Below, one piece after another: positions 35,675 through 45,250 of a stretch of 64,000 bases of DNA. Within the stretch, counting starts at the first letter, position 1; each line of letters opens with the position of its first letter. The stretch spans positions 4,128,121 through 4,192,120 of the forward strand of contig NZ_JH980292.1 of assembly GCF_000314005.1 (NCBI RefSeq), in the 5' to 3' direction. Made by a program: the position numbers and the translations under genes. The stretch is from Spirulina subsalsa PCC 9445. GTDB taxonomy: Bacteria > Cyanobacteriota > Cyanobacteriia > Cyanobacteriales > Spirulinaceae. The notes below the pieces were generated by a model that was not told the DNA's origin, did no database searches, and saw only the letters and a list, made by a program, of their open reading frames with translations.

Positions 35675-36844
35675 CTAAAACATATCAGGCATAGCAGGCA
35701 CAGGGAACGCGAAGACTTGAGAGGCGATCGCAATTTCCGCCTCCTCCCCCTCCAACTGCCCCCAGTAACTCAATTGTGCCGCACTATATAACCCACTGTA
35801 CAACGGCGCTAGACCGCGAATAGTCAGCCGCAAACTCCCCCGGCCCCCCCGTTTCACCCGTCCTTGCCCCCCCGCCACTTCCAAGACAAAACAGCCTTGA
35901 TTTTCCCCAATTATCGGATCCTCAATGGCTAAATGTAACTCCGTTGTGATGAGGGAAGGATAGGGGCGCAATTCCAGCGCTAACGGCACATTAACAATGC
36001 GCAAAAACCACAACTCACTCGAAAGGATTTGAGCCGATTGTTCCGGCAACAGTGCTAAACGCGGGTCAATCATACCCCCATACCAGCGACAGTATTTTAA
36101 CTGGGAACGATGGAGGGAGAGAAAATGCCAGAGCGTGCGCTGCGCTTCATTCGTCAGGGCGGCCCAGTCGCAAATATCCAAAATCCGTTCCGCAGCGTGC
36201 GATCGCTGACTCAAGACAATATAGCCCTCTAACTCCCCCACCCCATAGGCGAAAACCTGCCCCTCTTGCGGATTTAACGTCATCTGCCACAGCGCCGGAT
36301 GTCGATCCAAATACCCCGAACAACGCGCCGCAAACTGCCGATATACCCCCTCACAATGCCCTAAAATCTCCTCACCCTCCAACGGCACCATTGGCAAACT
36401 GCCCTGAATTCCCGCCCAGCCCTCTAACGGTATCTGCCAATAACAACGAGTTCCCCCCTGTTCATAGCCCACACTCCGATACAAAGGCCCAGTCGCCGCA
36501 TAGAGCGCCGACAAGGGGAACTCCCGCTCATAAACCTCCCCTAACGTCTGCTCCATCAAACACCTTGCCGCCCCTTGTCCCCGATACTCTGGAGCAATCC
36601 CCACCGCCGCAATCCCCGCCAACGGTAGACATTTCCCCCCCCACCACTGCCCCATCGGATACACCACCAGGCCCCCCACAATCCCCTGCACCCCCCGCAA
36701 AACCCGAAAGTTGTCTAAACCAATCATCCGGGAATAATCTAACCAATCGCTTTTCAACACCCGGAAAGATTGACAGAGAATATCCCCCAAGCGCTGACAG
36801 TCCTGCTCATCCTGTAAACTGCCGAGTTCGTAAGATTGACCCAT
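35675..36844 (-). CDS. Eis-like GNAT N-acetyltransferase
   Basis: 389 residues matching the enhanced-intracellular-survival family. An N-terminal GNAT domain has GLVVYPMGQWWGGKCLPLAGIAAVGIAPEYRGQGAARCLMEQTL with the acetyl-CoA-binding RGQGAA loop. A second GNAT-like domain follows, and a C-terminal sterol-carrier-like domain (EVAGGQGRVKRGGRGSLRLTIRGLAPLYSGLYSAAQL). Such enzymes acetylate amines at several positions; the natural substrate in cyanobacteria is not known. Confidence 0.9.
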   Translation of the reverse strand: MGQSYELGSLQDEQDCQRLGDILCQSFRVLKSDWLDYSRMIGLDNFRVLRGVQGIVGGLVVYPMGQWWGGKCLPLAGIAAVGIAPEYRGQGAARCLMEQTLGEVYEREFPLSALYAATGPLYRSVGYEQGGTRCYWQIPLEGWAGIQGSLPMVPLEGEEILGHCEGVYRQFAARCSGYLDRHPALWQMTLNPQEGQVFAYGVGELEGYIVLSQRSHAAERILDICDWAALTNEAQRTLWHFLSLHRSQLKYCRWYGGMIDPRLALLPEQSAQILSSELWFLRIVNVPLALELRPYPSLITTELHLAIEDPIIGENQGCFVLEVAGGQGRVKRGGRGSLRLTIRGLAPLYSGLYSAAQLSYWGQLEGEEAEIAIASQVFAFPVPAMPDMF

Positions 36845-37001
36845 CGTTCTAAATTGCGAGACAGTATCTTAATCCAACATAAACCAAGTTTTCACAATTT
36901 CCTGTCCCCCTTTGGGGTTTGCGGCATTCTGTGTAATACATTATAAAAATATAAAAAATTGTAAAGGCGGAATTCGTCCAGCAAACAGTTGAGGAGTGAG
37001 T

Positions 37002-38477
37002 ATGTACATTGTTCAGGTTGCCTCAGAATGCGCTCCAGTCATCAAAGCGGGTGGCTTAGGGGATGTGGTCTTTGGCTTGAGTCGAGAACTAGAGATTCAG
37101 GGTCATGCCGTGGAAATCATCCTCCCCAAGTATGATTCTATGCGCTATGACCATATTTGGGGACTCCATGAAGCCTATGCCAACTTGACCGTCAACTGGT
37201 ACGACGGGGCAATTCCCTGTACAGTGTATTGCGGGTGGGTCTACGGACGACAGTGTTTCTTTATTGAACCCCACTCCCCCGATAACTTCTTTAATCGGGG
37301 TTGTTATTACGGCTGTTTAGATGATCATTTACGTTTTGCCTTTTTTAGTAAAGCCGCTTTAGAATTTCTCCTGAAAACCAACAAGCGCCCCGATGTGATT
37401 CACTGTCATGATTGGCAAACGGGTTTATTACCTGTCATGCTTTATGAGATTTATAAATATCATGGCATGGATACCCAACGGGTTTGTTACACCATCCACA
37501 ACTTTAAACATCAAGGTATTGCTGGCACAAATATCCTCTGGGCAACGGGATTAAATCGCGAAACCTATTACTTTGATTACGAGCGCTTACGGGATAATTT
37601 TAACCCCTTTGCCATTAACTTAATGAAAGGAGGAATCGTTTACTCCAATTATTTCAATACCGTCTCACCCCATCACGCTTGGGAAGCCCATCATACGGAT
37701 ATTAGCTATGGTTTGGGCGAGACAATTAGAAAACATCAGCATAAATTTGGCGGGATTCTCAATGGCATTGATTATGATGTCTGGAATCCTGAATCCGATC
37801 GCTATCTGCCCTACCACTACAGCCCGACTAATCTCAAAGGCAAATTAATGAATAAAAAAGCCCTACGGGAGCGACTGTGGTTAAGTCATGATAATAAACC
37901 CTTAGTGGCGTTTATTGGGCGCTTAGATGAACAAAAAGGCGTGCATTTAGTTCACCACGCGATCTACTATGCTCTCCATAAAGGAGCGCAGTTTGTATTA
38001 CTAGGATCTGCCACAGAACCGGGGATTAATGCTTGGTTTGCCCACGAAAAAGGGTTTTTGAATGATAACCCAGATTGTCATTTAGAATTAGGCTTTAATG
38101 AAGAACTTTCTCACCTGATTTACGCGGCCGCCGATATTATCGTAGTGCCGAGTAATTATGAACCCTGTGGACTGACCCAAATGATTGGGCTACGCTATGG
38201 TGCTGTGCCTGTGGTGCGAGGCGTTGGGGGGTTAGTGAGTACGGTTTTTGATCGGGATTATGAGCAATATAAACCGGAGGAAGAACGGAATGGTTATGTG
38301 TTCTATCAAACTGATAATCAAGCGTTAGAATCGGCAATGGATCGGGCGATTGATTTATGGTATAAAAACCCCAAGGATTTCCGTCAATTGGTGAAGCAAG
38401 GGATGACCTATGATTATTCTTGGAATCATCCCGGGACGGCCTATGTAGGAGTCTATGATTATATCCGTCACCGTTAA
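37002..38477 (+). CDS. glgA: Glycogen synthase
   Basis: Extends alpha-1,4-glucan chains from ADP-glucose. The GT5 fold is complete: EC-APVIKAGGLGDVVFGL with the ADP-glucose-binding KxGGL near residues 15-19, HCHDWQTGLLP, YTIHNFKHQG, LNGIDYDVWNP, FIGRLDEQKG and SNYEPCGLTQMIGLRYGAVPVVRGVGGL. The ATG at 37002 (491 residues) is preceded by GAGGAG; a GTG two codons earlier is less well spaced. The upstream spacer holds a TACATTATAAAAAT AT-rich promoter region. Confidence 0.96.
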   Translation: MYIVQVASECAPVIKAGGLGDVVFGLSRELEIQGHAVEIILPKYDSMRYDHIWGLHEAYANLTVNWYDGAIPCTVYCGWVYGRQCFFIEPHSPDNFFNRGCYYGCLDDHLRFAFFSKAALEFLLKTNKRPDVIHCHDWQTGLLPVMLYEIYKYHGMDTQRVCYTIHNFKHQGIAGTNILWATGLNRETYYFDYERLRDNFNPFAINLMKGGIVYSNYFNTVSPHHAWEAHHTDISYGLGETIRKHQHKFGGILNGIDYDVWNPESDRYLPYHYSPTNLKGKLMNKKALRERLWLSHDNKPLVAFIGRLDEQKGVHLVHHAIYYALHKGAQFVLLGSATEPGINAWFAHEKGFLNDNPDCHLELGFNEELSHLIYAAADIIVVPSNYEPCGLTQMIGLRYGAVPVVRGVGGLVSTVFDRDYEQYKPEEERNGYVFYQTDNQALESAMDRAIDLWYKNPKDFRQLVKQGMTYDYSWNHPGTAYVGVYDYIRHR

Positions 38478-38540
38478 GGGTTATAATATAACCATCCCCG
38501 TTGAACCGATGTTAATATTCTTGGAACTCTAGAATATTTT

Positions 38541-38568
38541 ATAGGGGCAATTCATGAATTGCCCCTAT
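38541..38568. repeat. Perfect 28-bp palindrome downstream of glgA
   Basis: ATAGGGGCAATTCA and its exact complement TGAATTGCCCCTAT form an uninterrupted palindrome. It may terminate glgA in both directions or be a dispersed palindrome of the GGGGCAATTCATGAATTGCCCC type. A second small palindrome, GGTTATAATATAACC, occurs at about 38481. Nothing else before 38760. Confidence 0.7.
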
Positions 38569-38759
38569 AATCACCTTCACTTTAGCGTTCATATTAGCGT
38601 TCATAAATGAGATTAAGATTTCCCTAGGATGGGTCGATTATTGTTGGTTCATCAGGATTTTAGCGATTCATTGTGTTATGTTACCTAAGTTATTAGGTCT
38701 GACACACCCTACCCACCTGATTTTAACTTACAAATTAACACTAAATTTCTAAAGTCATT

Positions 38760-41393
38760 GTGCCAAGCTTGTCCACTATTGAGACGTTAAAAAAGATTAA
38801 CCATCAACCCTACTATCAAACCCATTTAGGCGCGGCCTATTGGGGGAATAGTTTAGACTTGATGGAAGAATTACCCGAGGAAAGTATTGATCTTATATGT
38901 ACATCTCCTCCCTTTGCCTTACTGCGTAAAAAAGAATACGGCAATGTTGAGGCTAAAGATTATATCCAATGGTTTAAACCCTTTGCCTCTCAATTTTACC
39001 GTATTCTGAAACCTCAAGGATCTCTCGTGATTGATATTGGTGGAACGTGGCAGAAAGGGATTCCGGTGCGCTCCCTTTACCATTTTGAATTAGTGATTGA
39101 ACTGTGTAAACCGAAGCATCAGGGAGGACTGGGTTTCTACCTCGCTCAAGAACTTTTTTGGTATAATCCCGCAAAACTCCCCACCCCAGCTGAATGGGTC
39201 ACAGTGCGTCGTGAACGGGTGAAAGATGCCGTGAATACGATTTGGTGGCTCTCGAAAGATCCTCATCCTAAAGCCAATAATAAGCGGGTTTTGCGTCCCT
39301 ATAGTGAGGCGATGCAAAACTTATTAAAAAATGGCTATCAAGCTAAATTAAGACCGTCGGGTCATGCTATTTCTAAAAAGTTTAAACGAGATCGAGGGGG
39401 GGCAATTCCTCCCAATATTATCCCGGATTTAGAATTTGGCGAATCCCCTTTAATTGGTCAACCTATATTGGGAGAATTTAACTGGATTTTACAACAGGAT
39501 TTAATCCAACCTGTTAATGTAATTGCGGCCTCTAATACGGCTTCTAATGACTACTATCAACGACGGTGTAAAGAAGCGGGAATCAAACCTCATCCAGCAC
39601 GGTTTCCTCAAGCGTTACCGGAGTTTGTGATTGGACTTTGTACAGAACCGGGAGATTGGGTGTTAGATTGTTTTGCGGGGTCTAATACAACAGGCCGAGT
39701 GGCTGAAACGTTAGATCGGCATTGGTTAGCCTTTGAGTTAGAGGAAAATTACCTGAAGGCCTCACAATTTCGCTTTGAGCAAGATGCTCCCTTATTAGTT
39801 ACACCTCGCATCAATCGAGATAATTTAAAAGTTGAAGCGTTAAAGTTAGCCCCTGATTTCAGTGACAGAAATTCAGAGGCGCAAGAAACGACCCATTATC
39901 AGTTAAATTTATTCGATTTGTATCAGCAAACTATGCAGGCTAAAAATTTAAAGTTCACCTATGGTCATCAATTTGAACCTAAAAGGATGAATTTGATTGA
40001 TTTGGTTGAGTTATGCCGCTCTAATCAGCCCAATCGCAGAACGTTACAGGAAGCAATTGCCCAAACCTATTACAGTCAACATTCTGCCAAAAATACCCCA
40101 CAAAAGGCTGAGAATCAGCGCAAGTTAGCAATGAACACATTCTTATCCTTACGGGCTTATCAATTAGTCGAATCTGATTCAGAGGATGAATGGCAATATC
40201 AAGTTTCTAATCAGGGGTATCAACTTTTAGAAGCGCAAGATGATCCCCAAGAAGTATTGAGAATTTTTGCGCGTCATATTCTAACCCATTTAACAGGAAT
40301 GTCATTATTAAAAGCCATTGACGCAATCCAGAGTCGGGGAGAGCAACCCCAATTAGATTTAATTGGTTATGAGTTGCAAGAAATGGGGTATTCTATCTCG
40401 CCGAATGCCGTGTATGTTAGCACTATGCGACAATGGTTACAGCAAGCGGGGGTATTTGAAAAAGCCTATGAGATTAACTGGGATAGAGTCTATGATATTT
40501 TGGAACTTGACAAGGATTATATTGATGAACTTTACACGCTCACCCCACAACAAAAGTATTTTCTCTTAGCAATGCTTCAGATGAGTATTGTTGAGTTTAC
40601 GCCCTGGAATGAAATGGTTAAATATACGGGAAGTGTCTATAAAGTCCGATTTCCGAGCAAGTCTTTTGTTAAAGATGTGATTCAACCGTTGGTTAAGGTG
40701 GGATTGATTGAGACGGACAAAACAACCCAAGGCAGAGGAGCAAAACCTAATCGAGTGAAGTTAACGGCTAAAGCGCAAAATGAATTATTGTCTAAACTCT
40801 TAGCGTCTATGGCAGATTTAACGGAACTCTCGACAACGGAACTCAATCGTAGTTTTGAGGATGTGGTTCAAGAGTTAGAGCATCCAGATAAATACATTAA
40901 GGGTAAAGCGTTGGAGTTATTGGCAATTTGGATGATTCGTCTAACCAGTTTACGATTTACGCAATGGCGCAAACGAGACTATGAAACAGGTCAAGGGGAG
41001 GTTGATGTTTTAGCGGCATCGGATCGTTTTGTGTATCATCGTTGGCAAATTCAATGTAAAAATACGAAGCGAGTTGATGTGGAAGTTTTGGCGAAAGAAA
41101 TTGGCATGACTTTTGTGACAGGGGCCGATGTTGTGATGATTGTTACAACGGGGGAATTTACCCGAGATGCTTTACAGTATGCCTATCGCATGATGGATGT
41201 TTCTCGCTACTATATGGTTTTAATTCAAAAGGAAGATATCGAGGCGATTAAGCAGGATAAAACCAGTATTATCAAAATTTTGGATCGACGGGCGCGGCGA
41301 GTCTTTGCGAAAAAGGAGTTGGGGATGGTGGAGACGGATGTTGATGGGTGGGAAGCGGAGGAAGGGTTACTGGTGGATGGTGAGGAGGAATGA
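38760..41393 (+). CDS. Single-chain DNA methyltransferase with Mrr-like nuclease domain
   Basis: 877 residues. The N-terminal ~350 residues are a beta-class amino-methyltransferase. Motif IV (CTSPPF, about 48-53) comes before motif I (DCFAGSNTTGR, about 303-313), and SPPF suggests N4-cytosine or N6-adenine modification. The middle contains winged-helix-like stretches (VRFPSKSFVKDVIQPLVKVGL, GRGAKPNRVKLTAKA). The C-terminal region has the Mrr-type PD-(D/E)xK layout: GKALELLAIWMIRL, GEVDV near 746-750, and QIQCKN near 763-768. Modification and restriction are thus joined in one chain. The GTG start has no good ribosome-binding site. Confidence 0.85.
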   Translation: MPSLSTIETLKKINHQPYYQTHLGAAYWGNSLDLMEELPEESIDLICTSPPFALLRKKEYGNVEAKDYIQWFKPFASQFYRILKPQGSLVIDIGGTWQKGIPVRSLYHFELVIELCKPKHQGGLGFYLAQELFWYNPAKLPTPAEWVTVRRERVKDAVNTIWWLSKDPHPKANNKRVLRPYSEAMQNLLKNGYQAKLRPSGHAISKKFKRDRGGAIPPNIIPDLEFGESPLIGQPILGEFNWILQQDLIQPVNVIAASNTASNDYYQRRCKEAGIKPHPARFPQALPEFVIGLCTEPGDWVLDCFAGSNTTGRVAETLDRHWLAFELEENYLKASQFRFEQDAPLLVTPRINRDNLKVEALKLAPDFSDRNSEAQETTHYQLNLFDLYQQTMQAKNLKFTYGHQFEPKRMNLIDLVELCRSNQPNRRTLQEAIAQTYYSQHSAKNTPQKAENQRKLAMNTFLSLRAYQLVESDSEDEWQYQVSNQGYQLLEAQDDPQEVLRIFARHILTHLTGMSLLKAIDAIQSRGEQPQLDLIGYELQEMGYSISPNAVYVSTMRQWLQQAGVFEKAYEINWDRVYDILELDKDYIDELYTLTPQQKYFLLAMLQMSIVEFTPWNEMVKYTGSVYKVRFPSKSFVKDVIQPLVKVGLIETDKTTQGRGAKPNRVKLTAKAQNELLSKLLASMADLTELSTTELNRSFEDVVQELEHPDKYIKGKALELLAIWMIRLTSLRFTQWRKRDYETGQGEVDVLAASDRFVYHRWQIQCKNTKRVDVEVLAKEIGMTFVTGADVVMIVTTGEFTRDALQYAYRMMDVSRYYMVLIQKEDIEAIKQDKTSIIKILDRRARRVFAKKELGMVETDVDGWEAEEGLLVDGEEE

Positions 41394-41494
41394 GCGAGGG
41401 ACTTTTTTCTCTAAGCTTTAAGAAATCTAGTCTGTTTTGCGATTTCTCCTACTCTTTGAGAAAATAGTGAAGTGTTGTTTTGACTAAACCCTCT

Positions 41495-43201
41495 ATGACC
41501 ACTGCTTCTACTCTTCGCACCTTGCTTTTAAATTTAGATGGGGCAAGTTATAAGGCGTATAAGGACATCAAGGGCAGCTATTCCTTTGGTGATTTTAGTT
41601 TGATGGTTGACTATGTACAGGGGGATCCCTTTGCGTCTCCGAGTGAGTTAAGGGTGCAGGTCCCGATGGCGATCGCACAATTCCCCCAAGCGTTGTTTAA
41701 TTCCTACAGTCGAGAAGTCGCCCTGAGAGACTATTTAACGCGCCGTTTCGGGGCAGTGGCGAAGGAGTTAAGTAGTCGTCGGGGGACGGGGAAAAGTGGC
41801 TTGATTGCGGCCACATCGGTGGGTCAGGAGGTGTTAGAACGAACGGCGGCCTGGATTGATGAGGAGGGGGTAGAATTGCGGTTTGTGGTGGGATTACCTG
41901 CCCAAGGCCGACGGATTTTAGGACGACAGGCGGCGGAGTTACTCTGTGAAGATGTGCCGGAGTTGGTGGGGCGATCGCTAAAATATGCCAGTCTCAAGAG
42001 TGAGGTCATCCGTCATCATGTAGAAGTCGCTGAGGATGCGGATTTTATCCGTCAGTGTTTAGTGGAACAGCGCTTAGTGGCTTTTGTGGCCAATGGGTCA
42101 ATTTTACCCCGGCGGAGTGGCGTAGATGACCGTCCCCTGAAGGAGCAGGCGATTCCTTTTCAATCTCCCCCCAGTTTACAAGTGAGTTTTGATTGTCCCA
42201 ATGGCGGCACAGTAACGGGGATGGGGATTCCCGAAGGGATTACTTTAATTGTAGGGGGGGGCTATCATGGCAAGTCTACCCTACTGCGGGCGATTGAGTT
42301 GGGGGTTTATAATCATATTCCCCAAGATGGGCGAGAATTTGTGATTACAGACCCTCGGGCGGTGAAAATTCGGGCTGAAGATGGCCGCAGTATTGCTGGG
42401 GTGGATATTTCCCCTTTTATTAATCAATTGCCCCAAGGGCGTTCGACTCGTCAATTTTCGACTCCTAATGCCAGTGGTAGCACGTCCCAAGCGGCGAATA
42501 TTATCGAGGCCTTGGAAGTGGGGGCGAAGGTGTTACTGGTGGATGAAGATACAGCCGCTACCAATTTTATGATCCGCGATCGCCGAATGCAGCAGTTAAT
42601 CCAAAAGGACAAGGAACCAATTACCCCCTTTATTGACAAAATCCAACAACTTTATCAGGAATATCGGGTGTCTACGGTGTTGGTTATGGGCGGCAGTGGG
42701 GACTATTTTGATGTGGCCGATACGGTGATTGCTCTGGATAATTTTGCCCCCAGTGATGTCACTGAAGCAGCCAAAGTGATCGCCCAGGACTACGCCACCC
42801 ACCGTCAAGGGGAAGGAGGGGCGAGTTTTGGTCAGATTACCCCCCGGATTCCCCTAGCGTCCAGTATTGACCCCAGCAAGGGCAAACGGGCGGTTAAAGT
42901 GAAGGTGCGAGATGTGGATGAGGTAGCTTTTGGGGAGGAGGAAATTGATCTGGCGGCCGTGTCCCAAATTGTGGAAACGGGTCAATTGCGTGCGATCGCC
43001 AAAGCCCTAGTTTATGCGAAAGAACGCTATATGAATCAAAAGCGCACCCTAGCCGAAATTATGGAGCAGGTGATGACCGATTTAGACCAAGAGGGCTTAG
43101 ATATTGTCTCCCCCTATCCCCAAGGCAATTTAAGCGAATTTCGCCCCTTTGAATTAGCGGCCGCGCTCAATCGTTTGCGGACGTTGGAAGTGAAAAGTTA
43201 G
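41495..43201 (+). CDS. ABC-class predicted ATPase (PF09818 type)
   Basis: 568 residues from the ATG at 41495; a TTG at 41480 is in frame. The N-terminal domain (SLMVDYVQGDPFASPSELRVQV) precedes the ATPase, with Walker A VGGGYHGKSTLL, a Q-loop-like ISPFINQLPQGRSTRQFST, the signature SGSTSQAANIIEALE and Walker B LLVDEDTAATNFMIRD. This matches the stand-alone ABC-ATPase family of unknown function. It follows the methyltransferase-nuclease gene by 102 bp in the same direction, but the family is widespread outside restriction loci. Confidence 0.88.
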   Translation: MTTASTLRTLLLNLDGASYKAYKDIKGSYSFGDFSLMVDYVQGDPFASPSELRVQVPMAIAQFPQALFNSYSREVALRDYLTRRFGAVAKELSSRRGTGKSGLIAATSVGQEVLERTAAWIDEEGVELRFVVGLPAQGRRILGRQAAELLCEDVPELVGRSLKYASLKSEVIRHHVEVAEDADFIRQCLVEQRLVAFVANGSILPRRSGVDDRPLKEQAIPFQSPPSLQVSFDCPNGGTVTGMGIPEGITLIVGGGYHGKSTLLRAIELGVYNHIPQDGREFVITDPRAVKIRAEDGRSIAGVDISPFINQLPQGRSTRQFSTPNASGSTSQAANIIEALEVGAKVLLVDEDTAATNFMIRDRRMQQLIQKDKEPITPFIDKIQQLYQEYRVSTVLVMGGSGDYFDVADTVIALDNFAPSDVTEAAKVIAQDYATHRQGEGGASFGQITPRIPLASSIDPSKGKRAVKVKVRDVDEVAFGEEEIDLAAVSQIVETGQLRAIAKALVYAKERYMNQKRTLAEIMEQVMTDLDQEGLDIVSPYPQGNLSEFRPFELAAALNRLRTLEVKS

Positions 43202-43283
43202 CCGCCAGATGGTTCAATGTTTCAATTTGTAGAAAAAGCGCCCAAGACCTTGGAGTTTTTTTGTGCTAGGGTTGTGGGCGAAT

Positions 43284-44666
43284 TTACCGGCACTTTTTCT
43301 GTTCTTCTAAAAACTGGTTAATCTGTTGAACGACCCATTCATTTTCTTCGTCTTCAAACAATTTACCGAATTTTGTCACTTGTCCCTTTTCCCAAAGAGC
43401 GCAGGTCCTTGTTTCTCCCCCTTTGGAGTTAGTATGGACATCAACTTCTACCTTGTCCAGATTGGCGGTCTTCCCGTGTAATGACTTGAGAACAAAATTA
43501 GCAAACCGCCATTCTACCCAAAACTCTTGGGAATTGATGAGGATTTCAATACTCCCCCAAAAGGCGAATAAAAGACCCAAACAGAAACAAACAGTCCAAG
43601 CCAATAAACTATAGACAATAGCTTGCCCAATATTCTGCTCGTCTAGAAAAGCGATTAAGGGAAGAATAACTCCGCCTAAGATTCCAGCAATTAGAATGGG
43701 TAAACTTTCTCCATTCAAACCCACAGGAGGACAAAGAATTTCTAAAGAATCGGCGGTTTTTTTAACTTGAATCTGACTCCATGAAGGAGGAGGACTAACG
43801 GTCACGGATTGAGCGATTTTCGCCTCTTGTTGTAGGATGATTCGCGCATCTGTGGCACTTTTAAAACGGTCTTCTCGCGCTGGTTCAAGGAGGGTTTCTA
43901 ACCAGTGGGTAAGGTGGGGGGAAAGGTTGGTGTAGGGGCGAAAATTAAGTTTAAACCCCTTGTGGGGTAAATTGTCCGGCGATCGCCCCGTAATCAAGAA
44001 AACCAACGTAGCTCCTAAGCTGTAAAGGTCTGAGGTGGGATAACTTTTGCCCTGATATTGTTCTGGGGGTATATAACCTAATGTCCCGACAAAGGTCTTA
44101 ACGACACTATCTGCCTCACGATACACTGTTTGCACAGCCCCAAAATCAATCAGGGATACTTTCCCAGAACGATCTAAAATAAGATTCTCGGGTTTGATGT
44201 CTCGGTGCAAAATAGGGGGGTGGAAACTATGCAAATATTCGAGGATTTTCAGGGCTTCTTGGGCAATCCATTTAATGGCTTTTTCTGAAGGGCGCCAGCC
44301 TTGTTCAACCCACTGGGCTAAAGATTTACCCTTGACTCGTTCCTGCACGAGGTAAAAAAGGCGATCGCCTGCTGTGTCCTGTTGGAAATAATCTAAGTAG
44401 CAGGGAATCCCCGGATGCTCTAACTGCGCCAGAGTCTGAACCTCCCGTTCCCACAGTTCTAGTCCCTTCCAGTCCCCCATCTGCTTCAAGGATACTACCT
44501 TAATGGCAACCTGTTGCCGTGAGGGATCTTGTTCTAGTCTCGGTGCTAGTTTCTTCGCCAGATAAGTCTGACCAAAACTCCCCCGTCCCAGTAATGCTAA
44601 CACTTCATAACGACACCCGGTTTCAGGATTGAGAATACAATCCCCTGCTTGATAGAAGGTTTTCAT
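43284..44666 (-). CDS. Serine/threonine protein kinase, membrane-anchored
   Basis: 460 residues. The kinase domain (about 20-285) has the G-loop LGRGSFGQTY, the lysine in VAIKVV (K56), the catalytic HRDIKPEN (154-161), DFG (174-176) and GTLGYIPPEQY. A linker leads to two transmembrane helices (about 325-370) and a small C-terminal domain of 80 residues with a VDVHTNSKGGETRTC strand pattern. This layout is common among cyanobacterial Pkn2-type kinases. The signal sensed is unknown. Confidence 0.93.
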   Translation of the reverse strand: MKTFYQAGDCILNPETGCRYEVLALLGRGSFGQTYLAKKLAPRLEQDPSRQQVAIKVVSLKQMGDWKGLELWEREVQTLAQLEHPGIPCYLDYFQQDTAGDRLFYLVQERVKGKSLAQWVEQGWRPSEKAIKWIAQEALKILEYLHSFHPPILHRDIKPENLILDRSGKVSLIDFGAVQTVYREADSVVKTFVGTLGYIPPEQYQGKSYPTSDLYSLGATLVFLITGRSPDNLPHKGFKLNFRPYTNLSPHLTHWLETLLEPAREDRFKSATDARIILQQEAKIAQSVTVSPPPSWSQIQVKKTADSLEILCPPVGLNGESLPILIAGILGGVILPLIAFLDEQNIGQAIVYSLLAWTVCFCLGLLFAFWGSIEILINSQEFWVEWRFANFVLKSLHGKTANLDKVEVDVHTNSKGGETRTCALWEKGQVTKFGKLFEDEENEWVVQQINQFLEEQKKCR

Positions 44667-45250
44667 AGTTCAGAAGGACTCATCAAAAAGAGTCAAAACA
44701 CGCTAAAAAAAGTACCGGAACTCTTTCCAATCGATGTCCTTCGCGCCCTCGTTATACCCCTCTCCTACAACCCAATACCCGACTTAAAGAGTTACTAGAA
44801 AACGGTTCTAGGGTTGACTGGTTTAGTTAAGTTTTGTTAAGAAAAAGGAGATTGGCTACAACTCGCCCAGCTTGGAAAATATTATAAACAAAATTCTATA
44901 CTTTTTTGAATTAGTTGTCAAGTCCCGCTACAAACTTTTTTCACAGCATTAATAACCATCGCGAGAAATAGGGAATTAAACACCTAAGATTACCAACAAT
45001 TTTGGGCAAACATTTGTTATAATAAGAACAGTTCAAAGCGGGGACGTTTAAACTGAACGAAGACAGCCATAGCCATCCTCTTTAAGTTGTAAAATTTCGG
45101 GGAATTTAACCCACATCCTAGGAAAAATTCATAAATTCCCTCTACGACAACCTATTTAGGGTTGCTATATATTTTTCCTCTAATCCCAAGGAAATAAGTC
45201 CCTTTTTTGTTGCTATTCACTTGACAAAACCCTTTGATTGAAAAAATTCC
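44667..45250. other. 584-bp spacer before lysS
   Basis: No gene-like frame. An extended -10 element, TGTTATAAT (45015-45023), faces lysS and probably starts its transcript, leaving a 5' leader of about 220 nt. The leader contains GTTCAAAGCGGGGACGTTTAAACTGAAC, where GTTCA and TGAAC (45031-45058) can pair. No known riboswitch was recognised. Confidence 0.45.

Noticed and set aside
36052-36852. 266-codon plus-strand frame opposite the Eis-like gene
   Set aside because: Pro/Ser-rich shadow of a GC-rich gene whose minus-strand product has clear GNAT motifs.
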